Assembly: GCA_963422465.1 (NCBI GenBank)
Contig: OY730175.1
Location: 1,798,001 to 1,862,000, forward strand
Direction of reading: 5' to 3'
Length of the DNA stretch: 64,000 bases
Source of the DNA: Lichina pygmaea
Taxonomy: Eukaryota; Ascomycota; Lichinomycetes; Lichinales; Lichinaceae
The notes under the pieces: model-generated
The model's input: only the letters and a program-made list of their open reading frames with translations
Databases searched by the model: none
Told to the model about the DNA's origin: nothing
Part shown: positions 1 to 9,987 of the stretch, in pieces
How the letters are laid out: each line of letters starts with the position of its first letter
Numbering within the stretch: position 1 is the stretch's first letter
Made by a program: the position numbers and the translations under genes

Positions 1-1115
1 CAGAACACCTTCAGAAAACAAGTTCATGAGCTAGCCAGTTCCTCAAAATTCTGGAAGCTTGCAAAGTGGGGAAAATCAAAAGCTAACAAGACCCCTGATC
101 TTCCTCTGGTCCCTGATCTGGAGACTCAAGAAGGACTAGCCAAAAGCTTTGAGGAGAAGACAAAATCTTTCTCAGCTCAATTCTTTCCAGAAGCACGTGT
201 TCCAGAACCAAGTACAGAAAGTCACCAGAGTACCCCAGAGATCCAGCTTTCTCAGGAGGTTACCACTGAAGAAGTGGAGCAAATTCTGAACAAGAAGAAA
301 CCTTTTACAGCAGGAGGAAAAGACAAGCTGCCAAATGGATTTCTGAAAGCTCTGGGTTCCAAGTTCTGCCAAGCTATAGCTGTTCTCACATCAACATGCT
401 GGAGACTGGAATACTTTCCAGAGAAATTCAAGAATGCAAAAACAGTCTGTCTAAGAAAACCTGGCAAGGGAATCTATAACCAAGCTAAAGCCTGGCGCCC
501 TATAGCTCTGCTAAACACAACTGGCAAGCTGATGGAAGCTATTACAGCAGCCAGACTAAGCAAGGTAGCAGAAGAGGCTAAACTCTTGCCAGAAATCCAG
601 ATGGGGTTCAGGGAAGGCAGATCAACTGAATCAGCACTTTTCCTTCTAACTTCCCAAGTGGAAAAAGTCTGGAAAGAAGGCATGGTTGCATCTCTACTTT
701 CTCTGGACATCTCAGGAGTATATGACAGAGTTCTTCCAGAGATTCTTCAAAAGATTCTGGAGAGAAAAGGAATCCCTCTCTGGCTAACTTCTTGGATCTT
801 CTTTTTCTGTACCAGACGTACCACCACTCTAGTTTTTGATGACTCTGAGTCCTCTTCTATTCCTATTCACTGTGGAGTTCCCCAAGGTTCCCCTTTGTCT
901 CCTATTCTTTTTCTATTCTATATTTCTGAACTTCATGAGACTGTACATTCTCCTACTACTGGTGTTTCTGCTCTGGGATTTGCAGATGATACAAATCTGC
1001 TTGCATTTGGACACTCTCTTAAAAGCAACCTTCTGAAGTTGAAGAATACACATCTTAAATGTCTATCTTGGGCTGCAAGACATGGAATAGTCTTCTCTCC
1101 TGAGAAATATGAAAT
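1..1115 (+). pseudogene. LINE L ORF2, reverse transcriptase part (L-a, 5' section)
   Basis: Open in frame 1 from the first base to the L-b insertion. It encodes the linker after the endonuclease and then the RT fingers and palm: the KAWRPIALLN block, the GFREGRSTES block, the LSLDISG..YDRV block (first catalytic Asp), GVPQGSPLSPILF, and the catalytic box GFADDTN at about 976-996. FADD replaces the more common YADD, as in many LINEs. Translation cannot continue past 1115 because an inverted LINE copy interrupts it, so this is half of a disrupted ORF2. Confidence 0.9.
1101..1115. repeat. Target-site duplication of L-b (left copy)
   Basis: The 15 bases TGAGAAATATGAAAT occur here and again at 3043-3057, exactly flanking the inverted LINE L-b. 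The length fits target-primed reverse transcription. Joining the two flanks restores the L reading frame (Glu-Lys-Tyr-Glu region of RT). Confidence 0.92.
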
Positions 1116-3042
1116 TTTTTTTTTTTTTTTGATTTGATTCTTACACTGTTTGTAGCTTTACAGCCATGCAGATCTTCCAGCTAATAGTGAACTTCTTCAG
1201 AAAACCTTTAAAGGAATAAAAACTGAAGACAGGGAGGTGACTAGAAAGTGTAGCAAAAGGAAATCTTGTAGTGTCTGGTAGGAAAAGCTTCTAGATGTTG
1301 GAGTGTGAATAGTGAAGTTTGAAAGCCAGATTAAATTGGTTTAGTCTTTTCAAAGACATAAACCAGTACAGAAACTTCTGTAGAAGCTCTGGGTTTGAAA
1401 TAATAGTAGTGAAATCTTGGGGGTTAAAGAGAGCATGTTGTCTTTGACTTGAGTAGAGAGAGCATGAAGAGGTGATATGCTTTACTGTCTCTTCTGCTTG
1501 ACCACACATGCATAGGGGGGTAGGAAAGTCAGGGACTCCAGCTCTGAAAAGAAAACTTGCTAGACCAATTCTCCCAGTTCTGGTTTGCAGTAGTAGACTT
1601 GCCTCAGCTTTCTGTAGCTCTTTGTAGAGCTTTAGGTTGTTGTAGTGAGGTTTTTGGCAAAACACCTGCCATCCAGCATAGCCTTTTCTTTTCTTCTCCT
1701 CCCATTGGTTTTCCCACTCTTTAGTAAAGAGTATTTGTAGTTCTTTCTTTGAACTAGCCTGGTTAGTAGTTATTTGACTTAACCAAGTGAACTTCCAATT
1801 AGGAGAGATAGTTGAGCATTTCTTTAAAGGTTTCCTCAGTGAAGAAGTATAGGAAGAAATAGTAGAAAAGGTACTGTCAAGAAAGTCTTTCAGAGAGGAG
1901 GTTTGGATAGAAGATAGAAAACAAGCTGTGCGAAATTTAAAATAGAGATCTAGAGGTAAAAGAAAAAGCTCACTCTCTAATAGAAAAGAAGGAGTGGCTT
2001 TGAAAGCACCCCCAATAAGTCTCAGACATTTGTTTTGGAATATGATAAGAGAGGAAATATTAGAGGATTTTCTGAGTGGGTTGAACCAAATTCCCACTGC
2101 ATAGCTCAGTACAGATCTGAGTATTGCAGTGTACACAAGGCGTGCTGTGAGAACTGGAAAGCCCCAGGTGGAGTAAGAGGTTCTAGAAAGAGAAGATAGT
2201 GCTTTTTGTGCTTTTTGAAGAATAATTCTCTGGTGTTTGTGCCAGTGGAGTTTGGCATCCAGGTACACTCCCAATACTCGCACTTCTTCTTTTGGTTTTA
2301 GAATCACATTCCCAAGTCTAAGCTTGAGCTGCAGATTGTCTGATCTTCTTCTGGAAAAATGAAGTATTTCATATTTCTCAGGAGAGAAGACCATTCCATG
2401 TCTTGCAGCCCAAGATAGACATTTAAGATGTGTATTCTTCAACTTCAGAAGGTTGCTTTTAAGAGAGTGTCCAAATGCAAGCAGATTTGTATCATCTGCA
2501 AATCCCAGAGCAGAAACACCAGTAGTAGGAGAATGTACAGTCTCATGAAGTTCAGAAATATAGAATAGAAAAAGAATAGGAGACAAAGGGGAACCTTGGG
2601 GAACTCCACAGTGAATAGGAATAGAAGAGGACTCAGAGTCATCAAAAACTAGAGTGGTGGTACGTCTGGTACAGAAAGAGAAGATCCAAGAAGTTAGCCA
2701 GAGAGGGATTCCTTTTCTCTCCAGAATCTTTTGAAGAATCTCTGGAAGAACTCTGTCATATGCTCCTGAGATGTCCAGAGAAAGTAGAGATGCAACCATG
2801 CCTTCTTTCCAGACTTTTTCCACTTGGGAAGTTAGAAGGAAAAGTGCTGATTCAGTTGATCTGCCTTTCCTGAACCCCATCTGGATTTCTGGCAAGAGTT
2901 TAGCCTCTTCTGCTACCTTGCTTAGTCTGGCTGCTGTAATAGCTTCCATCAGCTTGCCAGTTGTGTTTAGCAGAGCTATAGGACGCCAGGCTTTAGCTTG
3001 GTTATAGATTCCCTTGCCAGGTTTTCTTAGACAGACTGTTTT
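1116..3042 (-). mobile_element. LINE copy L-b, 5'-truncated, inserted in L-a
   Basis: Complementary-strand LINE of the same family as its host. Its poly-A tail appears as a T run at 1116-1130, followed by the family 3' UTR. The 5' end is truncated inside RT at 3042. It is flanked by a perfect 15-bp duplication. Because host and insert are nearly identical and opposed, L-a plus L-b form a large imperfect inverted repeat. The uncorrupted reading frame and short perfect tail suggest a recent event. Confidence 0.93.
1291..3042 (-). CDS. LINE L ORF2 fragment (RT to C-terminal Cys/His motif), open
   Basis: A single open frame reading leftward from the truncation point to the stop at 1291. An internal Met lies at 2949, but the frame is open further upstream, so no authentic start exists; the natural start of ORF2 is missing. 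In order: RT blocks KAWRPIALLN, GFRKGRSTES, SLDISGAYDRV, GVPQGSPLSP and GFADDTN; a thumb and connection region; and a C-terminal CCHC-type motif (CMCGQAEETVKHITSSC) like that ending many fungal and I-clade LINE ORF2 proteins. I see no RNase H IYTDGS-like motif. It lacks the endonuclease and is presumably not mobile by itself. Confidence 0.88.
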   Translation of the reverse strand, partial: KTVCLRKPGKGIYNQAKAWRPIALLNTTGKLMEAITAARLSKVAEEAKLLPEIQMGFRKGRSTESALFLLTSQVEKVWKEGMVASLLSLDISGAYDRVLPEILQKILERKGIPLWLTSWIFSFCTRRTTTLVFDDSESSSIPIHCGVPQGSPLSPILFLFYISELHETVHSPTTGVSALGFADDTNLLAFGHSLKSNLLKLKNTHLKCLSWAARHGMVFSPEKYEILHFSRRRSDNLQLKLRLGNVILKPKEEVRVLGVYLDAKLHWHKHQRIILQKAQKALSSLSRTSYSTWGFPVLTARLVYTAILRSVLSYAVGIWFNPLRKSSNISSLIIFQNKCLRLIGGAFKATPSFLLESELFLLPLDLYFKFRTACFLSSIQTSSLKDFLDSTFSTISSYTSSLRKPLKKCSTISPNWKFTWLSQITTNQASSKKELQILFTKEWENQWEEKKRKGYAGWQVFCQKPHYNNLKLYKELQKAEASLLLQTRTGRIGLASFLFRAGVPDFPTPLCMCGQAEETVKHITSSCSLYSSQRQHALFNPQDFTTIISNPELLQKFLYWFMSLKRLNQFNLAFKLHYSHSNI

Positions 3043-3057
3043 TGAGAAATATGAAAT
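3043..3057. repeat. Target-site duplication of L-b (right copy)
   Basis: Perfect repeat of bases 1101-1115; see that entry. Confidence 0.92.
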
Positions 3058-4132
3058 ACTTCATTTTTCCAGAAGAAGATCAGACAATCTGCAGCTCAAG
3101 CTTAGACTTGGGAATGTGATTCTAAAACCAAAAGAAGAAGTGTGAGTATTGGGAGTGTACCTGGATGCCAAACTCCACTGGCACAAACACCAGAGAATTA
3201 TTCTTCAAAAAGCACAAAAAGCACTATCTTCTCTTTCTAGAACCTCTTACTCCACCTGGGACTTTCCAGTTCTCACAGCACACCTTGTGTACACTGCAAT
3301 ACTCAGATCTGTACTGAGCTATGCAGTGGGAATTTGGTTCAACCCACTCAGAAAATCCTCTAATATTTCCTCTCTTATCATATTCCAAAACAAATGTCTG
3401 AGACTTATTGGGGGTGCTTTCAAAGCCACTCCTTCTTTTCTATTAGAGAGTGAGCTTTTTCTTTTACCTCTAGATCTCTATTTTAAATTTCGCACAGCTT
3501 GTTTTCTATCTTCTATCCAAACCTCCTCTCTGAAAGACTTTCTTGACAGTACCTTTTCTACTATTTCTTCCTATACTTCTTCACTGAGGAAACCTTTAAA
3601 GAAATGCTCAACTATCTCTCCTAATTGGAAGTTCACTTGGTTAAGTCAAATAACTACTAACCAGGCTAGTTCAAAGAAAGAACTACAAATACTCTTTACT
3701 AAAGAGTGGGAAAACCAATGGGAGGAGAAGAAAAGAAAAGGCTATGCTGGATGGCAGGTGTTTTGCCAAAAACCTCACTACAACAACCTAAAGCTCTACA
3801 AAGAGCTACAGAAAGCTGAGGCAAGTCTACTACTGCAAACCAGAACTGGGAGAATTGGTCTAGCAAGTTTTCTTTTCAGAGCTGGAGTCCCTGACTTTCC
3901 TACCCCCCTATGCATGTGTGGTCAAGCAGAAGAGACAGTAAAGCATATCACCTCTTCATGCTCTCTCTACTCAAGTCAAAGACAACATGCTCTCTTTAAC
4001 CCCCAAGATTTCACTACTATTATTTCAAACCCAGAGCTTCTACAGAAGTTTCTGTACTGGTTTATGTCTTTGAAAAGACTAAACCAATTTAATCTGGCTT
4101 TCAAACTTCACTATTCACACTCCAACATCTAG
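3058..4132 (+). pseudogene. LINE L ORF2, C-terminal part (L-a, 3' section)
   Basis: Continuation of the L-a ORF2 after L-b: RT thumb, connection and the terminal CMCGQAEETVKHITSSC motif, ending with a stop at 4130-4132. Near 3140 a TGA stands where L-b has CGA (Arg), a CpG to TpG change that makes this copy non-functional independently of the L-b insertion. The 3' UTR 4133-4280 is shared with L-b. Confidence 0.88.
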
Positions 4133-4305
4133 AAGCTTTTCCTACCAGACACTACAAGATTTCCTTTTGCTACACTTTCTAGTCACCTCCCTGTCTTCAG
4201 TTTTTATTCCTTTAAAGGTTTTCTGAAGAAGTTCACTATTAGCTGGAAGATCTGCATGGCTGTAAAGCTACAAACAGTGTAAGAATCAAATCAAATCAAA
4301 AAAAA

Positions 4306-4510
4306 TCATGCACGCTGCGGTGAGCTGGGTGAGCTCTGCTCACTTTGCTCACTTGTTCATGCACACTGCAGCAAGCTGGGTAAGCTCTGCTCACTTTGCT
4401 CACTTGTTCATGCACACTGCAGTGAGCTGGGTGAGCTCTGCTCACTTTGCTCACTTTTCATGCACACTGCGGTGAGCTGGGTGAGCTCTGCTCACTTTGC
4501 TCACTTGTTC
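4306..4510. repeat. 51-bp tandem array inside A1 LTR
   Basis: Four units beginning at about 4306, 4357, 4408 and 4458 (periods 51, 51, 50). Each contains the inverted pair GTGAGC and GCTCAC. The same number of units with the same spacing occurs in the 5' LTR (about 10293-10496). They lie upstream of the TATA-like box as read on the + strand. Confidence 0.9.
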
Positions 4511-4627
4511 GTGCATATGCATACTGCGGCAAGCACCCCCTGGTTTGTCTTGCCGGTCACATGACTGGTTCCCGTGTCACACTGCCTGGTACTTCTGTCC
4601 AGTATCCTGTCTGCTGCTTTCTGTGAG

Positions 4628-4635
4628 TATATAAA
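4628..4635 (+). promoter_or_regulatory. TATA-like box directed toward the antisense frame of A1
   Basis: TATATAAA lies about 26 bp before the LTR edge, facing the inside of the element on the strand opposite gag-pol. Downstream on the same strand lies the antisense Zn-cluster frame (cluster at 4789-4887). A3 has TTATAAATA at the equivalent place (39888-39896). A role as an antisense promoter is inference from position. Confidence 0.5.
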
Positions 4636-4779
4636 GACTGTGTTCCTCCTGGGTTGTAACACTATCCTCCTCTCCATCTTTCATCATCTTGATAAAATCT
4701 GGTCATGCCTCTAAAGTCATGTGTGACTGTTAGCTGAACTCAGCTTGCTGCTCAAATCCACAATCAGGGTTTTGTTTTG

Positions 4780-5160
4780 TGTACGCCCTGCGACTTTTGT
4801 GTTCTCTGTGGTTGTCCGTGCTTCCAGATGTCAGGAGAAGACGATAAGTTGAAATGTGCTGTGTGCACTCAGCGTGGAAGGTCTTGTGTCTCTGTGTCCT
4901 GGGAATCTCTGAACATGTCCTAGGACAACCTCTGTGAGGATGTGGCCACTGACAAAGCAACACACAACACACTCTTTGAACAACTTGCTATGGTGCAGGC
5001 TTGTCTGTCTCAGAAGTGAAAGGTATTGGAGGGTGCTGAGGTCTGTGCGAGGCAGAAGCTTCAGTGCTTGGTGAAAGAGATAGAGTCAGATGGTGAGGAT
5101 TTGACTTGATCAGTTATTGATGTGTCTCTCCTGCAGGCCAAGCTGTTCAGTCCTGCTCCT
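4780..5160 (+). pseudogene. Antisense Zn2Cys6-like frame of A1 (fossil)
   Basis: On the strand opposite gag-pol, between the 3' LTR and the chromodomain end. Codons at 4789-4887 give six cysteines spaced CX2CX6CX11CX2CX6C, the layout of fungal Zn2Cys6 binuclear clusters (usual form CX2CX6CX5-12CX2CX6-8C). The sequence downstream is rich in Glu, Leu and Gln and resembles the corresponding part of A3. The frame beyond the cluster is broken in this copy. The spacing in A3 is identical. The role as a DNA-binding regulator is inferred from the motif only. Confidence 0.6.
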
Positions 5161-5170
5161 GCTGGAACTG

Positions 5171-6530
5171 TCACAGAAGAAGCTGGCAGTTTGCAAGGTT
5201 CTTGAGTGGTTCCCAGGTATTTTCCGAGTCTGGGTATCCTTTCCACTTGACAAGGTGTTGCTGACCTTTCCTAGCCAGGATCTGTTCAACTTCAAACTCT
5301 TGTTCTTCTTCAGGTTGATAATAGAATGTTTCCTGCAAGGGTGTGCTCTGGTCAGCTGGTTCAATCATCAATATATGAAAGTTTGGATGGACTCTGGCAT
5401 CTCTTGGTAGTCGTATCTTGATGTTGACTGGTCCTGTTTTTTCTTCGACTGAAAATAGTCTGACCTTGATGTTGTCAAGTTTCTTTATCTTTGGTTTCTT
5501 TGTTTTCCAATTTCTTGTGAGAAGGTAGACTTTATCCCCCTTCTTTAGCTGAGGTGCCATTTTCAATTTCTTGTCTATTTAACATTGCATTCTTTCTGAG
5601 GTCTCTTGAAGGTAGTGCCTTATCATTGTGTGCGTTTGTTGTAGGAGCTTGTCATGTTGGAGTGCTTTCTCCGTGTTTGGTGAAGCTCTGCTTGGCATCC
5701 TGATGTTCGCATGTTGTCCAAAATTGGCAAAAAATAGTGATTCCTTTATTGAGTCTGATCTGTGCTGGTTGATTGCCAGCTGTGCCACCAGTAATAACTG
5801 TACCCAATTGCTGTAGGTCTGGTTGATGTAATGCTGTAAGTAAGTCTCCAGGACTTGGTTTACTTGCTCTGTCTGGCTGTCAGTTCATGGGTGATAGACT
5901 GTAGACATTTTGGGTTTTGTTCCCATGGCTGCACTGATTGTCTTCCAGTAGTTGGATGTGAAGAGTTTGTCTCTGTCTGTAATGATTGTAATTGGAACTC
6001 CATGGTCTCTGACCAATCTGTCCAGTAAGAGGTATCCCAACTGTTCTGCTGTGTGGGTCTTCTTGAATAGTACTGCTATTAGATATTTTGTGAATCTGTC
6101 CACTATCACCATAATCAAGTTGTAGGTGATTCCTGTGACTGGGTCTTTGGACTTAGGTAGCTTTGTGATGAAGTCCATTGACATGTCTTCCCACAGGCCT
6201 CTCAGTATCATGTTTGGGTGTCCTTCTCTGTATGGCTTATGTCTTCCATGTTTGTTTTTCTGGTATAGTAGACACTTGCTGATGTAGCTTGTGACATGTT
6301 GTCAGAAGTTAATGACATTGTTCCCTACCTGTTGGATAAGTTCTGTGGTCTTGGAGATTCCTGGGTGACCATGTGCTGGATTATCATGGTAGTTCCTTAT
6401 TAGTTCTTCAGTGTCTTCTGCCATGAGCTTGTTGATCTGTGGTTGAGGTACCAGGTTTCCTTGCTGGTCCTGCTGTAAGATCGTTCCTTGGTATTCATCC
6501 TCTTCCATGTAGTCTTTTTGTCAGCTTAGT
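5171..6530 (-). pseudogene. Integrase and chromodomain region of A1 (fossil)
   Basis: Reading leftward: an HHCC-like zinc-binding region (HDNPAHGHPGISKT near 6400); the integrase core with DFITKLPKSKD and ITDRDKLFTSNYW segments; a GDKVYLL segment; and a C-terminal chromodomain with the hallmark aromatic and acidic run [15 protein letters not shown] near 5200. The integrase would join element cDNA to the host genome, and the chromodomain is known in chromoviruses to guide insertion to heterochromatin. Broken in several places. Confidence 0.88.
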
Positions 6531-6601
6531 GTGTCTGCTCTCCTGTTGTCTTGTCCAGGGGTATACAAGATCTTGAACTTGTGTTGCCCTAGGAGTTCAG
6601 C

Positions 6602-7800
6602 CTATCTGACTTGCCGTCTGTTCAGCTTCTTGGTTGTTGTGAACATTGTCAGATTCTTGTGGTCTGTGAGAACAGTGAGTTCAGAACTGCTTTCCACGTA
6701 CACTCTCCAGTGTTCAAGTGTGTTGACAACTGCCAGTAGCTCTTTGTTGTGGATATTATAGTTTTGTTCTGCTTGTGTCATTTTTCGTGAGTAGTAGGCA
6801 ACTGGGTGCCACTTGCTGTCTGCCTGTTGGCATAGACATGCTCCCACTGCCTGATCTGAAGTGTCCGTCTTGATTTGTGTCGGTTGGCCTGTCTTGAAGT
6901 TGAGAAGAACTGGTTCCTTGGCGTAAGTGTCCTTGAGCTGTTAGAATGCTTTTTGTTATCTCTCTGTCCACCAGTACTCCACGTCCTTCTTTGTGAGTTC
7001 TGTCAGTGGTGTTGCCATCTGTGAGTAGTTCTTAATAAACTGTTGGTTGAAGTTGGCAAATCCTAGAAAAGCTTGTACTTTCTTAACTGATGTCAGTGTT
7101 GGCCAGTGCTGAATCACTTTGATTTTCTCAGGGTCAATCTTGATCCCTTCAATCCCTATGATATATCTGAGGAATTCAACTTCCAGTTTGTTAAACTCGC
7201 ATTTCTTTAGGTTGAGCTTGAGCTCTGCCTCTTGTAGGCATTGTAGAACATCCTTCACATGTTTGGTATGTTCCTGTTGCATGTTCAAGTAGACAAGAAT
7301 GTTGTCCAGGTAGATGATAGCTGTTTGGTCCAGGTGTGCTCTGATAATGTTGTTGATCAATGCTTGACATGTTGCTGGTGTGTTCGTGAGTCCGAATAGC
7401 ATAACCAGATACTTGTAGTGTCTGTATCAGGTTCTGAAGGCTGTCTTCCATTCTTCTCCTTCTTTCATGTGTATCAGGTTGTATGCTCCTTTCAAGTCCA
7501 GCTTGGTAAAGATTGTAGCTTGGTTGATCCTGTCTCGCAATTTGTTCACATTTGGCAACAGATATCAGTTCTTGATGGTAATGTTGTTGAGTTTTCTGTA
7601 ATCCACACAAAGTCGAAGACTTCTGTCTTTCTTTGGTGCAAATAGTATCAGGTATCCTGCTGGTGATTGAGATTCTCAAATGAAACTCTTTTTCAGGTTT
7701 TCCTCCAGGTACTCGTGAAGTACTTGGAGCTCTTTCTCTGATAACTGGTAAATTAGTCCAAATTCTGGCTCTGTCCCTGGTTGCAACTTGATCTCATGAT
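6602..7800 (-). pseudogene. Reverse transcriptase and RNase H region of A1 (fossil)
   Basis: Ty3/Gypsy RT palm segments are recognisable (the LFGLTNTPATCQALIN block and the following YLDNILVY region near 7290), followed by LGFANFNQQFIKNYS and the RNase H block with ELLAVVNTLEHWRVYVE and LTVLTDHKNL. Order and content match A3 at 52592-54130. Broken in several places. Confidence 0.88.
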
Positions 7801-7867
7801 CCCAAGGTTAGTGCTTAGGCAACACTGCTGTTGTTGTCTCTTCCTGAAAGAGGTTATCATACCCAGG

Positions 7868-8416
7868 TCAGTACTCTTCAGAGATCTCCAGAGGGTTAAC
7901 AACTTCCTCTCTCTTCATCTCTGACTGTTTGGCCACCTGGTTCCAGGGTGTGCCTGTTGAGGCAGACCTCTTCTTTTGAGAGTTGTCCTTTCTGTCAGTG
8001 AGGTTCCACTGAGGACTCCTTCCCTTATCTGTCCACACCTTCTGCGGCTGGTAACAGGTCTGAGCTGTGTTGTTAGTGCAGTTCCTAAACGTGAGCACTT
8101 CTGTCCTCCAGTTAACAACTGGGTTGTGCTTCTTTAGCCAAGGCATCCCCAAATAGATATTCTGAGTGGCCAACTTGACAATATCAAGGTGGATCCTTTC
8201 AGTATAGTGTCCAGTAACTATTTCCATTGGCTGTGTCTCATGGCAGACTAGCTCTGCCTGTCTATTTGCCATCGCGAGCTGATAGGGCTGCTGCTTGCAT
8301 CTCCTTCCAGTGCCAAGAGTGTCGTAAAGTTGTCTTGAGATGTAGTTTCCACTGGCTCCAGAGTCAACAAGTGTGTATGTCTGTACTGGCGTGTTGGTGT
8401 GTAGTGACACAGGCAA
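7868..8416 (-). pseudogene. Aspartic protease region of A1 (fossil)
   Basis: A retroviral-type aspartic protease is recognised by TYTLVDSGASGNYIS near 8370 and the later LGMPWLKKHNP block, typical of Ty3/Gypsy proteases of fungi. It would cleave the Gag-Pol polyprotein. The matching region of A3 lies at 60540-61110. This stretch is open in A1, but the element as a whole is broken. Confidence 0.88.
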
Positions 8417-8484
8417 TCACAGGTGCTTTGTGTTGCTAGGGGTCATGTTGTTAAGCTCCTGATGTTGCCCCTTGACAAGGGAGT

Positions 8485-8957
8485 TCAGTCTTTTCCTGAT
8501 TGAAGTGTCTTTCCACTGACTGGGCAATAGGTCCAGCCCTTCCCATCAGTTCTGAGGAATCTGTTCATGAATTTGTCTTGCTGATGCTTGTCACATCCAG
8601 GCTTGAGGCAGTACTGCCAATTGTTGACATAGCAGTTGTGGTTGTTGCCTTGCTGTAGGAACATGAGGTGTTTGTGCCAATCATGTGTGTGCCTGGGGAA
8701 TGCAGTGTGTTGATGTTTGTCCCAAAGGTGGATCTCACACACATCCTTCTCGCAATTGACCCAATGCTTGTGGCAGGTGGTGTGGTAGGGTGAATGTCCT
8801 CCATACCTTCGTAGTTGTTCGTGGTAGGTGCAGTAGTGCTTTGTACAAAATCTCCACTGTAGTTCACTGTGCTGTAGATTTTGTGAGTCCATGCTGTAAG
8901 TATAGCTTTCTTGTGGTATTTCTTCTTTGATAGACACAGGTTCATCTCAGTCCCCAT
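8485..8957 (-). pseudogene. Cys/His-rich region between gag knuckle and protease (A1, fossil)
   Basis: About 150 residues with three repeats of the form W-x2-C-x4-C-x2-H (WRFC..C..H, WVNC..C..H, WQYC..C..H), interspersed with many extra His residues. This is separate from the single CCHC knuckle at the gag C-terminus (about 9180-9230). The spacing suggests zinc binding. The region is kept in A3 (61229-61601). I cannot name a family for it; the function is unknown. Confidence 0.65.
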
Positions 8958-9156
8958 CAGAGGTGGTTAAGGACTCCTGTCCCTTGTCCTGACCTGTCTG
9001 TTCTGGTAGATCCTTGCCTCCTGATGTTGCCAGTTGGTGGGCTACTTCCAATGTCTGATTGTAGTTGTCCTATTGTTCAAGAGATAGCTGAGCCTCTCCT
9101 GGTAGGTCCTCTGGCTTGATGACATTCCAGTCTCCGTCAAGTATATTAAGTTGCTG

Positions 9157-9987
9157 TCAGTGCACCTTGTTCTTTGAACAACAGTCTTTCACCATGTGGT
9201 CTAGCTTGCCACAGGCATAGCACTTCAGTGCTTTCCTCTTTTTGTTGTTCCTTCCCTTCGTGAACCTTCCTTTGTAGTGGACTGCATCCAGTTCCATGGG
9301 TGCATAGCCATATAGGTCATGTGGCAGTGCTTTGTTAGGCAGCTTGTAGTGGTTGCTCACATGCCATGCAGGGTGGCTGTATCCTCTGTTGTGGTGTTTC
9401 TCCATCACTCGCTTGAATAGTTTGTCATCAATGTTGATTGCTTGTGCGATGAGTTTGTCCAGTGTGTTGACCACTCGTCTGTCAAAGGTGATTTCATTCT
9501 TCATGTTTTCCTTGAGTCCATGTTGGTACATGACTATCAGGGTGTTGTTGTCCCAGTCAGTCAGTACTGAGTATTGTTTGAACTGCGTGGTGTACTCTGC
9601 GGCTGAGCGTTGTTGTTTGATGTACTGGATTATTTGTATAGCCACTTTGTCTTTGTTAGATAGTCCAAGGATCCTTTTGATCTTGTCCTTGAATCATGTC
9701 TATTTTGTTATCTATTCTGTTGTGCTGTCATGGTCTCTGTTTCCTGAGAGATGTTTGTTGACGTAGAGCTTGATCTATCAATAAGCATTACCTCTTATGT
9801 AAGTGGTTGCAAAGAGGGGCTACTTTTTCTTAGGCAGCTTTATCTCTGGTTGGAATTAAAAGTAGACTTGGAGTTGCATGAGCCAGTCATCAACCTTGTT
9901 TCTTTTGCTGTAGAACAGGTCTGGTTTGGCAACGCTAATCTTTCCATCTGGGAAGTTGGGGTTGGTTGCTCCTGAGGTACTCATCCT
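9157..9987 (-). pseudogene. Gag region of A1 (fossil)
   Basis: Starts close to the 5' LTR (start region near 9987, about 15 bp inside the LTR edge) and ends with a CCHC zinc knuckle, CYACGKLDHMVKDC, near 9200. The central part resembles Ty3/Gypsy capsid (long helical segment with EYTTQFKQYSVLTDWDNNTL). It would form the particle shell. The parallel region in A3 is 61821-62648. Broken. Confidence 0.85.

Larger units (their letters stand above)
1..4305 (+). mobile_element. LINE copy L-a (interrupted; 5' end outside window)
   Basis: Non-LTR retrotransposon of family L on the + strand. Its left end lies outside the window. It runs 1-1115, is interrupted by an inverted copy of the same family (1116-3042), and resumes 3058-4305. 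It ends in a 3' UTR and a (TCAAA)n plus A-rich tail at about 4281-4305. Beyond the tail the sequence enters directly into the repeat array of an A-family LTR, so L-a inserted into that LTR. L-a and L-b are nearly identical by eye, which suggests a young burst. The target-site duplication cannot be checked because the 5' end is missing. Confidence 0.92.
4306..4661 (-). repeat. 3' LTR of A1 (partial)
   Basis: Matches the 5' LTR at 10003-10648 from the repeat array onward. Its edge at 4661 ends in GTAACA (TGTTAC in element orientation). It is followed immediately by a pyrimidine run at 4662-4675, which in element orientation is a polypurine tract ending against the LTR, as expected for plus-strand priming. 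Confidence 0.9.
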
